Source: Mycolicibacterium sphagni (GTDB taxonomy: Bacteria; Actinomycetota; Actinomycetes; Mycobacteriales; Mycobacteriaceae). Taken from it: a stretch of DNA of 64,000 nt. The translations under genes and the position numbers were made by a program. The stretch is from NCBI RefSeq assembly GCF_002250655.1, contig NZ_NOZR01000009.1, positions 162,230 through 226,229 of the forward strand, written 5' to 3'. The notes beneath the pieces were generated by a model that was not told the origin of the DNA, ran no database searches, and saw nothing but the letters and a program-made list of their open reading frames with translations. Shown here in pieces: positions 1 through 7,774 of this stretch. Within the stretch, counting starts at the first letter, position 1. The number at the start of each line of letters is the position of its first letter.

Positions 1-1267
1 TGGTCCACACCGTGCCCGCGAGCCCGTAGGTGGTGTCGTTAGCCATCGCGATGGCTTCGTCTTCGCTGTCGAACGGGATGATCGACACGACCGGCCCGAA
101 GATCTCCTGCTGGTAGAGCCGCATGCTGGGGTCGACGTTGGTGAGCACGGTCGGGTGCACGAAGTAGCCCTTGCGGTCGAGCCGGTACCCGCCGGTGACG
201 ACCTCGACCCCGTCGCGCTTACCCTCGTCGATGAATCCCAGCACGCGGTCGAGCTGTTTGGCGCTGATCAGCGGGCCGCTCATGACGCCCTCTTCGTCAG
301 GGCCGCCGTATTTCATGAAGTTGGCGACCCCGGCGATGCCCTCGACCACCTGGTCGTAGACGCCGCGCTGCACGAAGATCCGCGAACCGCAGACGCAGCC
401 CTGCCCGGAGTGCACGAAGATACCCATTGCGGCGCCGAAGATGGCCTTGTCCAGATCGGCGTCATCGAAGATCAGCACGGGCGACTTGCCGCCGAGCTCC
501 AGCATCACCTTCTTGAGGTTGCCTGCCGAAGCCTGCACGATCATTTTCCCGACCTCGGTCGACCCGGTGAAGGCGACCTTCTCGACTTCCGGGTGGGCGC
601 TGATCGCCGCGCCGGCGGTGTGCCCATAGCCGGTAAGAAGGTTGACCACACCCTCGGGCACCCCGGCCTCGTGGATCAACCGGTCCAGCAAAACCGCCGA
701 AAGTGGTGTCTCCTCAGCGGGTTTCACGAGGCTACTGCAGCCTGCCGCCAGCGCGGGGGCGATCTTGGCGCAGGCGTTGAAGATAGGCCCATTCCACGGA
801 AAGATCAGGCCGACGACGCCGTAGGGTTCCTTGAGCGTGTAGGCGTGCAGGTCGACGTAACTGTCGGCGGCGATGCCGGTGGTCTTCACGTCGTAAGAGG
901 TGCCGTTGATCTTGGAACACCAACCGGCGTAGTAGCGGAAGAACTCGGCACAGGTGGGGACCACCATCTCCGACTGCAGCTTCATCATCCCGGTGTTGGC
1001 AGAGTCGATCGCCGCGAACTCCGCCGCATGCTCGTCGATCAGGTCGGCGATACGCCACATGACCTTGGCTCGCTCACGGCCCGGCAGCTCAGACCAGACA
1101 CCGGATTCGAACGACGACTTGGCCCGGGCAACCGCCTCGTTGACGGCTTTCTCTCCGCAGTCGGTGAACTCGCCGATCTGCTCCTCGGTCACCGGGTCGA
1201 CGATGGGAATGATGTCGCCGTCGCCTGGCCGGCTTCGAATGTCGTCCAATATGGCCTGCAGCGTCAT
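1..1267 (-). CDS. Aldehyde dehydrogenase family protein, C-terminus beyond the window
   Basis: NAD(P)-dependent oxidation of an aldehyde to its acid; the substrate cannot be read from the sequence. The visible 420 or so residues carry the ALDH signatures in order: the PWNGP stretch of the Rossmann domain, KPAEETP, the glycine-rich FTGST turn, the general-base motif LELGGKSP and the nucleophile motif GQGCVCGSR, then the EIFGPV motif. The gene runs off position 1, so the last part is missing. ATG at 1267 has GAGG about 6 nt upstream and is preferred over an in-frame ATG at 1279. The gene directly upstream in the same direction ends 179 nt away, so co-transcription is uncertain. Confidence 0.9.
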   Translation of the reverse strand, partial: MTLQAILDDIRSRPGDGDIIPIVDPVTEEQIGEFTDCGEKAVNEAVARAKSSFESGVWSELPGRERAKVMWRIADLIDEHAAEFAAIDSANTGMMKLQSEMVVPTCAEFFRYYAGWCSKINGTSYDVKTTGIAADSYVDLHAYTLKEPYGVVGLIFPWNGPIFNACAKIAPALAAGCSSLVKPAEETPLSAVLLDRLIHEAGVPEGVVNLLTGYGHTAGAAISAHPEVEKVAFTGSTEVGKMIVQASAGNLKKVMLELGGKSPVLIFDDADLDKAIFGAAMGIFVHSGQGCVCGSRIFVQRGVYDQVVEGIAGVANFMKYGGPDEEGVMSGPLISAKQLDRVLGFIDEGKRDGVEVVTGGYRLDRKGYFVHPTVLTNVDPSMRLYQQEIFGPVVSIIPFDSEDEAIAMANDTTYGLAGTVWT

Positions 1268-1446
1268 CGTTGACCTCATCTTGTCGGGGCGTCGAACCAT
1301 CTCGCGAATGCTGTGCAACTGCTTAGCATTTAGGCCTGTGACCAGTCAATAGACGCATCTACGGCGACAACAAACTGATAGCTCCGCACCCGCGGTCATC
1401 TCTTTTACTCCAGGCGCACCGCTTGTTCTCCTGCGGCAACCTGACG

Positions 1447-2145
1447 TCAGTCGACGGCGGCGTCGAGCAGTAGGCGGGCGAAGCCGGCGGGGTCGACGAA
1501 CGGAGACATGTGCGCCCACTCGTCGACCACCCGCAACCTGCCATGCGGCAGATCGCCGGCAAGGGTCGTCATCACCTCCGGCGTGCAGGCCAGATCGAGA
1601 CTCCCGCAGAGTGCAACGGCCGGAGCCTGGACCGATGCGACGTGAGCGCGGCGATCGTAGGATGCCAGCGCTTCGAGCGTGGTCGCGTATGCCAGCGGTG
1701 ACACCGCGCTGAGACGACGCCGGGTGTCACGCACCACCGGACCGTCGTCGGCGATTTCGTCAGCGGTGAACCACCGGTGAATGCCGGCCTCGACGTCGAT
1801 GCCTGCGCCGTCGCGCAATGCCTTTGCGGCACCGGCGAACTCCGGTGCCGGTCCGTCTCGGGTGCACACGAGGATCAACCGCTCGATGCGATGCGGTGCC
1901 AACAGCGCCATCTCCAACGCGACCTGACCGCCGAGCGAATGTCCGACAACCACCAGTGGCCCGTCTGGCTCATCGGCGAGCACGGCCGCGGCGAGCTGCT
2001 GTTGGAGTAGGCCGCCGGAGACGAATTCCCGGTTGAGATCGGGAGCGATCGAGGCGAGGGGCAGGTGGCCACGAACCGCATCCCAGACAGACGGATCGAG
2101 CGGTGTGCCATGCAGCAGCATCCAGCGCGTAGTCGGGACGTCCAT
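1447..2145 (-). CDS. Alpha/beta-fold hydrolase
   Basis: A 232-residue alpha/beta hydrolase. The oxyanion region LLHGTPLD is near the N-terminus, the nucleophile elbow GHSLGG is around residue 68, and a late His in EWAHMSPF is in the position of the catalytic triad histidine. Length and compact cap fit small esterases or C-C bond hydrolases. No signal peptide, so cytosolic. It follows the cupin gene (109 nt gap) and the aldo-keto reductase gene on the same strand, and the three may form one transcription unit opposite the XRE regulator at 3755. The substrate is unknown; the neighbours suggest processing of a carbonyl compound. Confidence 0.85.
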   Translation of the reverse strand: MDVPTTRWMLLHGTPLDPSVWDAVRGHLPLASIAPDLNREFVSGGLLQQQLAAAVLADEPDGPLVVVGHSLGGQVALEMALLAPHRIERLILVCTRDGPAPEFAGAAKALRDGAGIDVEAGIHRWFTADEIADDGPVVRDTRRRLSAVSPLAYATTLEALASYDRRAHVASVQAPAVALCGSLDLACTPEVMTTLAGDLPHGRLRVVDEWAHMSPFVDPAGFARLLLDAAVD

Positions 2146-2254
2146 CAGCCCATCGTTGCAGGCAGCCTCGTCATCTGTCCCGGACCGTCTGGGCGCGTTC
2201 GGATTTCAGTGTCCCGGGTAGCGACATGGGCCTCTTCACCCGTCGCCGCTCAGC

Positions 2255-2656
2255 TCACGCACGGTATTCGTCGTCGGTGACCTTCTCCAGCCATTCGACG
2301 ACCTCGCCGTCGAGGTCACCGGTGATCGCGAGGTGTGTCATCGCACCGGCGGGGGTGGCACCGTGCCAGTGCTTGACACCTGGCGGTGTCCAGATGACGT
2401 CTCCGACGTTGATCTGCTGCTTGTCACCGCCCCACTCCTGCACCCACCCGGTTCCCGCCGTGACGACGAGAGTTTGTCCGGCTGGATGGGTGTGCCAGGC
2501 GCTACGAGCACACGCGGTGAACGTGACTTGTCCGGCACCCACGTTGCGGTTTCCGTTCGCGCCGAACAGTGGCTGCACCTGCACCTCGCCGGTGAAGTAG
2601 TCCTCAGGTCCGGCGGCGGGCGGACGCGTGTCGCCGCGAGAGATTTCCATAGCCAT
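2255..2656 (-). CDS. Single-domain cupin resembling cupin hydroxynitrile lyases
   Basis: A 133-residue bicupin-free protein with one cupin barrel. The metal-binding pattern HTHPAGQ supplies two His and one Gln, and GVKHWHGA supplies the last His, the same ligand set known from manganese-dependent cupin hydroxynitrile lyases such as GtHNL of Granulicella. The resemblance continues to the C-terminal VTDDEYR. Family members cleave or form cyanohydrins in vitro, but the physiological reaction is usually unknown, so a cyanohydrin or other carbonyl substrate is an inference. It sits between an aldo-keto reductase gene and a hydrolase gene on the same strand. ATG 2656 with GAGACGGA just upstream. 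Confidence 0.85.
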   Translation of the reverse strand: MAMEISRGDTRPPAAGPEDYFTGEVQVQPLFGANGNRNVGAGQVTFTACARSAWHTHPAGQTLVVTAGTGWVQEWGGDKQQINVGDVIWTPPGVKHWHGATPAGAMTHLAITGDLDGEVVEWLEKVTDDEYRA

Positions 2657-2719
2657 TCCGTCTCAGCTTTCTGTTGTCGCTCATGTTGATTGTCGTCGTC
2701 CACAGCGCAGTCCGCGCCG

Positions 2720-3604
2720 CTACACACCCTCGTAGGTGTCGGGGTTGGGACCCACGCGCCCGTCCGCGCCTCGATCGAGCCCGTCGATGGCTGCCATCTC
2801 TTCGCCCGACAACTCAAAGTCGAAGACGTTGATGTTTTCGGTCATTCGTTGCGGGCTGGCCGACTTCGGGATTGCGATGACGCCGTGCTGCATGTGCCAG
2901 CGCAAGATGACCTGGGCGGTGGACTTGCCGTGAGCGTCGGCGATGCGGGTGATCATCGCATCGGTCAGCGGCTCGCGATTGTGCCCGAGCGGGCTGTGCG
3001 CTTCAACTGCAATGCCGTATCGCGTGGTGGCCTCGCGGGCAACATGATTGGCGAAGTACGGGTGCAGTTCGAACTGGTTGACCGCAGGCGCGATGCCCGT
3101 CTCGCCAATGATGCGGTCCAGGTGTGCGGGCTGGAAATTGGAAACACCAGCGCTGCGGAGCCGACCGTCGGCGACGAACTCGGTCAACGCCTTCCACGTC
3201 GACACGTAATCGCCGCCGTAGAGCGTGGGCAACGGCCAATGGATGAGAAACAGATCCAGTTGATCCAGGCTGAGATCCGCCAACGTCGCCTCGAACGAGC
3301 GCCGCACGTCATCAGGTCCATGATTGGCGTTGGCGAGCTTGCTGGTCACATAGAGCTGGTCGCGCGGGATACCCGACTCTGCGATTGCCCGCCCGACGCC
3401 GGCCTCGGTGCCATATGCCTGCGCGGTGTCGATGTGACGGTATCCCGCCCGCAGCGCCTGCCCCACGATGTCGGCGGTCGTCGCGATATTGGCCGGGGTG
3501 GACTTGCGGTCCGGTTGTATCGCCAGAGTGCCGAACCCGAGCGCCGGGATGAGTGTGCCGTCGTTCAGGGAAACGGTCGGAATCGAACTGTGCGCCGTCT
3601 GCAT
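2720..3604 (-). CDS. Aldo/keto reductase
   Basis: NADPH-dependent reduction of aldehydes or ketones by a TIM-barrel enzyme of 294 residues. Seen: the N-terminal GFGTLAIQ, the catalytic Asp and Tyr region YRHIDTAQAYGTE, the catalytic Lys in VTSKLAN, the His-containing LFLIHWPLP, and the cofactor-binding IPKSASPQR near the C-terminus. The reading frame is open 40 codons further upstream, but ATG 3604 is chosen because AGGAG lies 7 nt before it and the extension looks non-coding. The gene is divergent from the XRE regulator at 3755 across a 150-nt promoter region. It most resembles the 2,5-diketo-gluconate reductase type (AKR5). Confidence 0.92.
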   Translation of the reverse strand: MQTAHSSIPTVSLNDGTLIPALGFGTLAIQPDRKSTPANIATTADIVGQALRAGYRHIDTAQAYGTEAGVGRAIAESGIPRDQLYVTSKLANANHGPDDVRRSFEATLADLSLDQLDLFLIHWPLPTLYGGDYVSTWKALTEFVADGRLRSAGVSNFQPAHLDRIIGETGIAPAVNQFELHPYFANHVAREATTRYGIAVEAHSPLGHNREPLTDAMITRIADAHGKSTAQVILRWHMQHGVIAIPKSASPQRMTENINVFDFELSGEEMAAIDGLDRGADGRVGPNPDTYEGV

Positions 3605-3754
3605 CACATACTCCTCGTACTCTGTCGCGGCCTGTGAATGGCGACCGTCTCGACGACGAGTCAACCGCCGCGACGACGTGGCAACCAGGGTCAGTCGAGA
3701 GGGGGTATCGGCAGGGACCCCCACCCCCGGTATGGCGCACCTACGCTGGTCGAC

Positions 3755-4639
3755 ATGGCTGAGAACAGGGAGGCACGGGCGGCGATCCGCGACTTCCTCG
3801 TAACCCGCCGCGCCCGCATCACACCCGACCAGGCTGGTCTGGACACCTACGGCGGAAACCGTCGCGTCAAGGGCCTGCGCCGTGAAGAGGTCGCCCTACT
3901 GTCGGGTATCAGCGCCGAGTACTACATCCGGCTCGAACGCGGAAACGCCGCCGGCGCTTCACCGGGCGTCATCGACGCCATCGCCACCGCCTTGCACCTC
4001 GATGCTGACGAGCGGGCTCACCTCATCCGTCTCATCGACGCGGTCGGCCCCGGCCGTCGGAAACGCCGCCCAACCCGGTCCCATGACACCGTTCGTCCCG
4101 GCATCCAAGTGCTCCTCGATGGCCTGGACCACCTGCCCGCGTTCGTGTTCAACCGCCGACTCGACATCATCGCCACGAACGAGCTCGGCAGGGCGCTCTA
4201 CGCACCGATCTTCGACGATCCCGTCCAGCCGCCCAACGTGGCCCGCTTCATGTTCCTCAACGAGCCTCGCTCGCGAGAGTTCTGGCCCAACTGGGAGCAG
4301 ATGGCCAGCAACAACGTCGCACTACTGCGCACCGAGGCAGGCCGAGACCCCGACGACCCCGCGTTGATCGAACTCATCGGCCAGCTTTCCACCCGCAGCG
4401 AACAGTTTCGAATCCTTTGGGGCGCATACGATGTCAAAGAACACCGGTCCGGCATCAAGACACTTCGACACCCACTCCTCGGCGAAATCACGCTTCCGTT
4501 CGAAGACCTCCACGTCGACGCGGCCCCTGACCAACTCCTGATGGTCTACACACCTCCCCCAGGCTCGACCGAACACGACGCCATCATGCTGCTGGCTAGC
4601 TGGAACGCCGAGGTCGCGCCGTCTGCGACGGAAGCCTGA
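3755..4639 (+). CDS. XRE-family regulator with C-terminal MmyB-like ligand-binding domain
   Basis: A 294-residue transcription regulator. Residues about 10-85 form an XRE helix-turn-helix (GLRREEVALLSGIS then YYIRLERG), and the rest matches the MmyB-like domain, which in other family members binds fatty-acid-like ligands. The open frame extends to 3638, but ATG 3755 (MAENREAR) is the better start because the extension overlaps the promoter region of the divergent aldo-keto reductase gene. Members of this family typically control the adjacent divergent oxidoreductase gene, so it probably governs the 2720-1447 set; this is inference from context. Confidence 0.9.
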   Translation: MAENREARAAIRDFLVTRRARITPDQAGLDTYGGNRRVKGLRREEVALLSGISAEYYIRLERGNAAGASPGVIDAIATALHLDADERAHLIRLIDAVGPGRRKRRPTRSHDTVRPGIQVLLDGLDHLPAFVFNRRLDIIATNELGRALYAPIFDDPVQPPNVARFMFLNEPRSREFWPNWEQMASNNVALLRTEAGRDPDDPALIELIGQLSTRSEQFRILWGAYDVKEHRSGIKTLRHPLLGEITLPFEDLHVDAAPDQLLMVYTPPPGSTEHDAIMLLASWNAEVAPSATEA

Positions 4640-4688
4640 CGGTCTGTGACCACCTGAACTGGTCAACCGCATCAATTGTCTGGCCAGG

Positions 4689-5087
4689 TCAGGAAATTGA
4701 CGGCGATGTGCGCGCGACGGGTTCTTTGACGCCGGCGATGGTCCATGCCGAAACGTCGGACAGGCGAATGCGAAGCGAGTCGTGTTCGACAACGGTGCCT
4801 GCGACGTAGCAGCGGGCTTTGCGGAGGTGGAGGAACACGCTGGCCTGTTCAGCTTCGAGCGCGGCGATGCGGCCAGCAACATCGGCAGCGTCATTTTTGG
4901 CGAAGAAGTGGGCGACGTAGTGCCCGAAGTACGAGCTGGGCACCGTGATGCCCGTAGCCACACCCCAGGGCAGGTACAGCGTCACTTCAATGCTGACGGA
5001 CTCCGCTTCGGTGTCGATGTGTCGCAGGATCGTGTCAGCGCCGACGGCGCCAGGGTCGATGAAAGCCATGTCGGGATCGTAGAACAT
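4689..5087 (-). CDS. Hypothetical protein, unrecognised
   Basis: A 132-residue ORF I do not recognise. It is soluble, with no signal peptide or membrane segment. The first half is beta-like (VSIEVTLYLPWG), and the middle has a charged helical stretch (GRIAALEAEQASVFLHLRKAR). Codon third positions are GC-rich, which supports coding. It converges with the XRE regulator (49 nt apart, with a weak TGACCA/TGGTCA hairpin between them) and is divergent from the RNA candidate at 5161. ATG 5087 has only a weak GACGGA ahead of it; an in-frame ATG at 5069 is an alternative. Confidence 0.5.
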   Translation of the reverse strand: MFYDPDMAFIDPGAVGADTILRHIDTEAESVSIEVTLYLPWGVATGITVPSSYFGHYVAHFFAKNDAADVAGRIAALEAEQASVFLHLRKARCYVAGTVVEHDSLRIRLSDVSAWTIAGVKEPVARTSPSIS

Positions 5088-5125
5088 TCCGTCTGAAGAC
5101 TAGAGAAAATCTATTGTGCTGACTG

Positions 5126-5154
5126 TAGACAAATGGGGCTGCCGTCGTTAGAGT
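5126..5154 (+). promoter_or_regulatory. Predicted SigA-type promoter of the 5161-5465 transcript
   Basis: TAGACA (5126-5131) and TAGAGT (5149-5154) are separated by exactly 17 nt, a good match to the vegetative promoter pattern. The predicted start of transcription is near 5161. The surrounding DNA is clearly AT-richer than the coding DNA on either side. Confidence 0.5.
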
Positions 5155-5160
5155 ATCGAC

Positions 5161-5465
5161 TGTAAGCAGAGCAGTCATGTTGGCGCGGGAGATGATGAAC
5201 TACCCGTGAAGTCAGTACAAGTGAAGGACAAGATACGGAACCGATCAGCACGATCGTTCGGTGGCCGTGTAGTTGAGCAGTACCCGCACGCGCAGTACCC
5301 CTCATCAGGTGAAGGAAAGGAGGAGCCACCGTCGGATCGCCCGGATTGTTCAGTATCGGGCCGATGCCGCGTTCTCAAAGCAGTGTCGAAAGATGGTAGT
5401 TATCTCCTCAGGGCCGGCGCCCCAGTGAAATCGCAATCAAATCACTGGGCCGCCGGCCCTTCATC
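5161..5465 (+). ncRNA. Candidate small RNA or structured 5' leader ending in a strong hairpin
   Basis: No convincing ORF fills 5088-5524. The plus strand has a good promoter ending at 5154 and, about 250 nt later, a 19-bp near-perfect hairpin (5410-5460). Inside are a 5' stem GACTG/CAGTC (5157-5175 area), a repeated GCAGTACCC element near 5279-5301 and a purine-rich AAAGGAGGAG at 5317-5326. The predicted RNA is about 300 nt. It could be a stand-alone sRNA or a leader with terminator control of the MerR-type gene at 5525, 64 nt after the hairpin. Size is similar to the mycobacterial RNA-polymerase-binding Ms1 RNA, but I cannot confirm sequence similarity and the gene context differs. Confidence 0.45.
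5410..5460 (+). terminator. Strong hairpin, terminator-like
   Basis: Arms 5410-5428 and 5442-5460 are complementary over 19 positions with a single mismatch, around a 13-nt A-rich loop. The arms are very GC-rich. No U-tract follows (TCATCAT), which is common for mycobacterial terminators. Confidence 0.65.
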
Positions 5466-5524
5466 ATGGGCAAGGTCAGGCACGTGTTGAATCACCCGCT
5501 GCCCCGCCGGCCTCGAAAGGCGTT

Positions 5525-5905
5525 GTGACTCCCGCAAAGAACAAATCTGGTGACAGCAGCCCGAACGAAAAGTTCGATGACGAGGACTACCCCGCCTACA
5601 ACATGGGCAGCGCCGCCCAAATTCTGGGAACCACGCAAGCATTCCTGCGCAGCCTCGATGAGGCGAAGCTGCTGATACCTCAACGCTCCGAAGGCGGACA
5701 CCGCCGCTACTCCCGGTATCAACTCCGAATTGCGGCGAGGGCGCGTGAACTCGTCGACCGTGGCATCACGCTTGACGCGGCGTGCCGCATCATCATCCTG
5801 GAAGATCAACTCGCCGAGGCTAATGCCATCAACGCCGAACTACAGCGCACTCTCGACGATCGGCCAAAGCGCGTCGACGAAGACACTGAAAATGGCGACT
5901 CGTAA
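5525..5905 (+). CDS. MerR-type helix-turn-helix protein
   Basis: A 126-residue DNA-binding protein. After an acidic N-terminus, residues about 22-90 form a winged-helix MerR domain: YNMGSAAQILGTT, then the wing SEGGHRRYSRYQL, followed by a helix (DAACRIIILEDQLAEAN) that probably forms the antiparallel dimer coiled coil. There is no effector domain and no cysteine, so it does not look like a metal or redox sensor. Start is GTG 5525. It lies just downstream of the hairpin that ends the 5161 transcript and may be controlled by read-through there. Targets are unknown. Confidence 0.85.
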   Translation: MTPAKNKSGDSSPNEKFDDEDYPAYNMGSAAQILGTTQAFLRSLDEAKLLIPQRSEGGHRRYSRYQLRIAARARELVDRGITLDAACRIIILEDQLAEANAINAELQRTLDDRPKRVDEDTENGDS

Positions 5906-5941
5906 TGCAGCATCTTCGTCCCGAACGACGCGACTGACGGA

Positions 5942-6859
5942 TCATTGAGTGCTGTCGGCATGGCGCGGAGATCCTGCGGGCTGTTTGCGGGCCGCAGGTA
6001 GCTCGCCACTGTAGACCGCTCGCATCCGAGGCCGAACGATATCCACGATGGGCACATCGAGGCCGACGCTCTCAGCGAACTCCTGGGCCGCCGCAAGATC
6101 CTTCTGTGCCAACGCGTCCGCCGATTCGACCCGCTCCGCGGGAACCTCGATCCCGGCCGCGTGGAGCTGCAGAAGCGTCAGCGGCGAGGTGCCGCCATCG
6201 GTGTTCTGCAGGACCTTCAACAACCGGTCAAGGGGCACACCACCGGCCTGGCCGATGGAGGCGGCTTCCCGTACCGCCGCCCACATCGAGTAGGTCAAAG
6301 CATTGCGGGCCAGCTTGGTGACCATGCCGGTTCCGAGGCCGCCACAGTGCACGACGAGCTTGGCGAAGTCTTCCAAAACCGGACGTGCATATTCAACGGC
6401 GTCGTCAGGACCGCCCACCATGACCGTCAGTCCGTTCTCGGCCGCAATCGTCCCGCCGGTCACGCCGGCATCGAGGAACGCAACCCCCGCGTCTTCACAT
6501 AGCGCAGCCAACTTGCGAACGACCTCGACACTGACGGTGGACAACAGCACTACGGTCAACCCGAGGTGCGCGGCCGACAGGATGCCGTCCTCCCCAGCGA
6601 TCACTTCGTGTGCCTGGTCGGCGGTCAGGACCGCCACCAGAACCACGTCGCTGTCGCGGGCGACCTCGGCGATGGTGGCCGACTGTGCGGGAACGCCGTC
6701 GAGGTCGTCGGAAACCCCAGGACGCACGTCATACACGGTCGGGATACGACCCCGCCGGGAAAGGCTGACCGCGACTCCACCGCCGATCATGCCCAAGCCC
6801 ACGACTCCTGCGCGCAGCGAGCGATTGCGTTCCGCTTCACCGTGTGCCTGCTTCGACAT
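5942..6859 (-). CDS. NAD(P)-dependent 3-hydroxyisobutyrate dehydrogenase-family oxidoreductase
   Basis: A 305-residue beta-hydroxyacid dehydrogenase. The N-terminal Rossmann motif GLGMIGGG, the substrate-binding DAGVTGG of the family signature, and the catalytic Lys in GTGMVTKLARNAL are all present. Family enzymes oxidise 3-hydroxyisobutyrate, tartronate semialdehyde or related acids; the exact substrate is not readable. The frame is open to 7045, but ATG 6859 has AGGAGA 6 nt upstream, and the extension would overlap the divergent TetR gene. The 109-nt divergent region suggests that the TetR protein at 6969 controls it. Confidence 0.9.
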   Translation of the reverse strand: MSKQAHGEAERNRSLRAGVVGLGMIGGGVAVSLSRRGRIPTVYDVRPGVSDDLDGVPAQSATIAEVARDSDVVLVAVLTADQAHEVIAGEDGILSAAHLGLTVVLLSTVSVEVVRKLAALCEDAGVAFLDAGVTGGTIAAENGLTVMVGGPDDAVEYARPVLEDFAKLVVHCGGLGTGMVTKLARNALTYSMWAAVREAASIGQAGGVPLDRLLKVLQNTDGGTSPLTLLQLHAAGIEVPAERVESADALAQKDLAAAQEFAESVGLDVPIVDIVRPRMRAVYSGELPAARKQPAGSPRHADSTQ

Positions 6860-6968
6860 TCGAATCTCCTGTTTCCAAGCTTTTGCCAACAGCGTCAACT
6901 CAGACTCTGCGCTCGGATCGCTGATTCTGTCAACAGCGTTGATTAAATCATTCGCGTCGGCGACACTC

Positions 6969-7589
6969 ATGTGCATGACGCCGTCCGCGAGCACCCAGCC
7001 CGCCGCACCCAAACGCGGACCAGGTCGCCCACGCTCGTCCGCCACACCTGATGCGATCCGACGTGCAGCGCGGACCCTGTTCGCCGAGCGCGGCTTCAGT
7101 CACACCTCGGTGCGCGACATCGCCAGCCTTGCGGGCAGCGATCCCGCTGTGGTGATCCGCCACTTCGGGTCAAAGGAAAAACTGTTCCTTGAAGTTGTCG
7201 CCGTCGATCCGCAGTTCCGCGGCCTCGTCGAAGGCCCCCTCGCCACGCTTGGCCGGCAGATCCTCGAGAAAGTGGTGGAGGCGGACGGCTCGATACTGCG
7301 GCTATATGCGGCGTTGCTCGGCGCACTGGACCGACCCGAAGTGCGCCGTTATCTGGAACAGGCGACCGCCCAACACATCATCGCCCCGCTTGCCGCGCGT
7401 CTACACGGCCCCGATGCGCGTCTGCGTGCTCAACTCGTCGCCGCGCAGATAGGCGGCCTGCTGATGAGCGTCGCCCTCGCCGATGCGCCATCAAGTGAGT
7501 TGGTCGGCGCAACGGCACTCGACTACTACGCTGCCGGTATCCAGAGTCTCATCGAGGCACCCGCCCCGCGACAGTCGCGTGATGACTGA
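6969..7589 (+). CDS. TetR-family transcriptional regulator
   Basis: A 206-residue repressor type. Residues about 25-70 form the TetR helix-turn-helix (IRRAARTLFAERGF, then VRDIASLAGSDPAVVIRHFGSKEKLF). The C-terminal ligand domain resembles the TetR_C family often found in mycobacteria. Basic residues precede the HTH (KRGPGRPRSS). ATG 6969 or 6975 is likely; the longer open frame to 6303 is antisense to the dehydrogenase and is rejected. It probably regulates the divergent dehydrogenase gene and itself. No clear palindrome was found in the 109-nt gap by eye. Confidence 0.9.
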   Translation: MCMTPSASTQPAAPKRGPGRPRSSATPDAIRRAARTLFAERGFSHTSVRDIASLAGSDPAVVIRHFGSKEKLFLEVVAVDPQFRGLVEGPLATLGRQILEKVVEADGSILRLYAALLGALDRPEVRRYLEQATAQHIIAPLAARLHGPDARLRAQLVAAQIGGLLMSVALADAPSSELVGATALDYYAAGIQSLIEAPAPRQSRDD

Positions 7590-7647
7590 CGACGGGGGCT
7601 GCCCCCTGAGGCCTAGCGGGGTAATACCCTGCTGAACTGCTCAAACG

Positions 7648-7723
7648 TGGTGGAGCTAAGGGGAATCGAACCCCTGACCTTCTCGATGCGAACGAGACGC
7701 GCTACCAACTGCGCTATAGCCCC
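7648..7723 (-). tRNA. tRNA-Ala, anticodon CGC
   Basis: A complete cloverleaf reads from 7723 down to 7651, with an encoded CCA at 7650-7648. The acceptor stem GGGGCTA/TAGCTCC contains the G3-U70 pair that identifies alanine tRNAs. The D arm is GCGC/GCGC, the anticodon stem TCTCG/CGAGA encloses a loop with anticodon CGC, and the T arm AGGGG/CCCCT has the usual TTCGATT loop. It reads GCG codons. Two GC-rich hairpins just downstream (about 7600-7637) may terminate it. Confidence 0.97.
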
Positions 7724-7774
7724 TTGGTCCGTAGCAGGCTACCAGCCCGAGACGGCCTGGCCGAAACCGGCGAC

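Noticed and set aside
155..1273. Long plus-strand ORF of 372 codons
   Set aside because: It is fully antisense to the aldehyde dehydrogenase, which has all family motifs; high GC makes long shadow frames.
4647..4665. TGACCA/TGGTCA hairpin between convergent genes
   Set aside because: Only 6 bp with a 7-nt loop; too weak to list as a terminator.
5206..5490. 94-codon plus-strand ORF
   Set aside because: It runs through the strong hairpin, has no ribosome binding site and no recognisable protein features; the RNA interpretation is better.
6303..6968. N-terminal extension of the TetR gene
   Set aside because: The extension is antisense to the 3-hydroxyisobutyrate dehydrogenase-like gene and precedes a normal TetR N-terminus.
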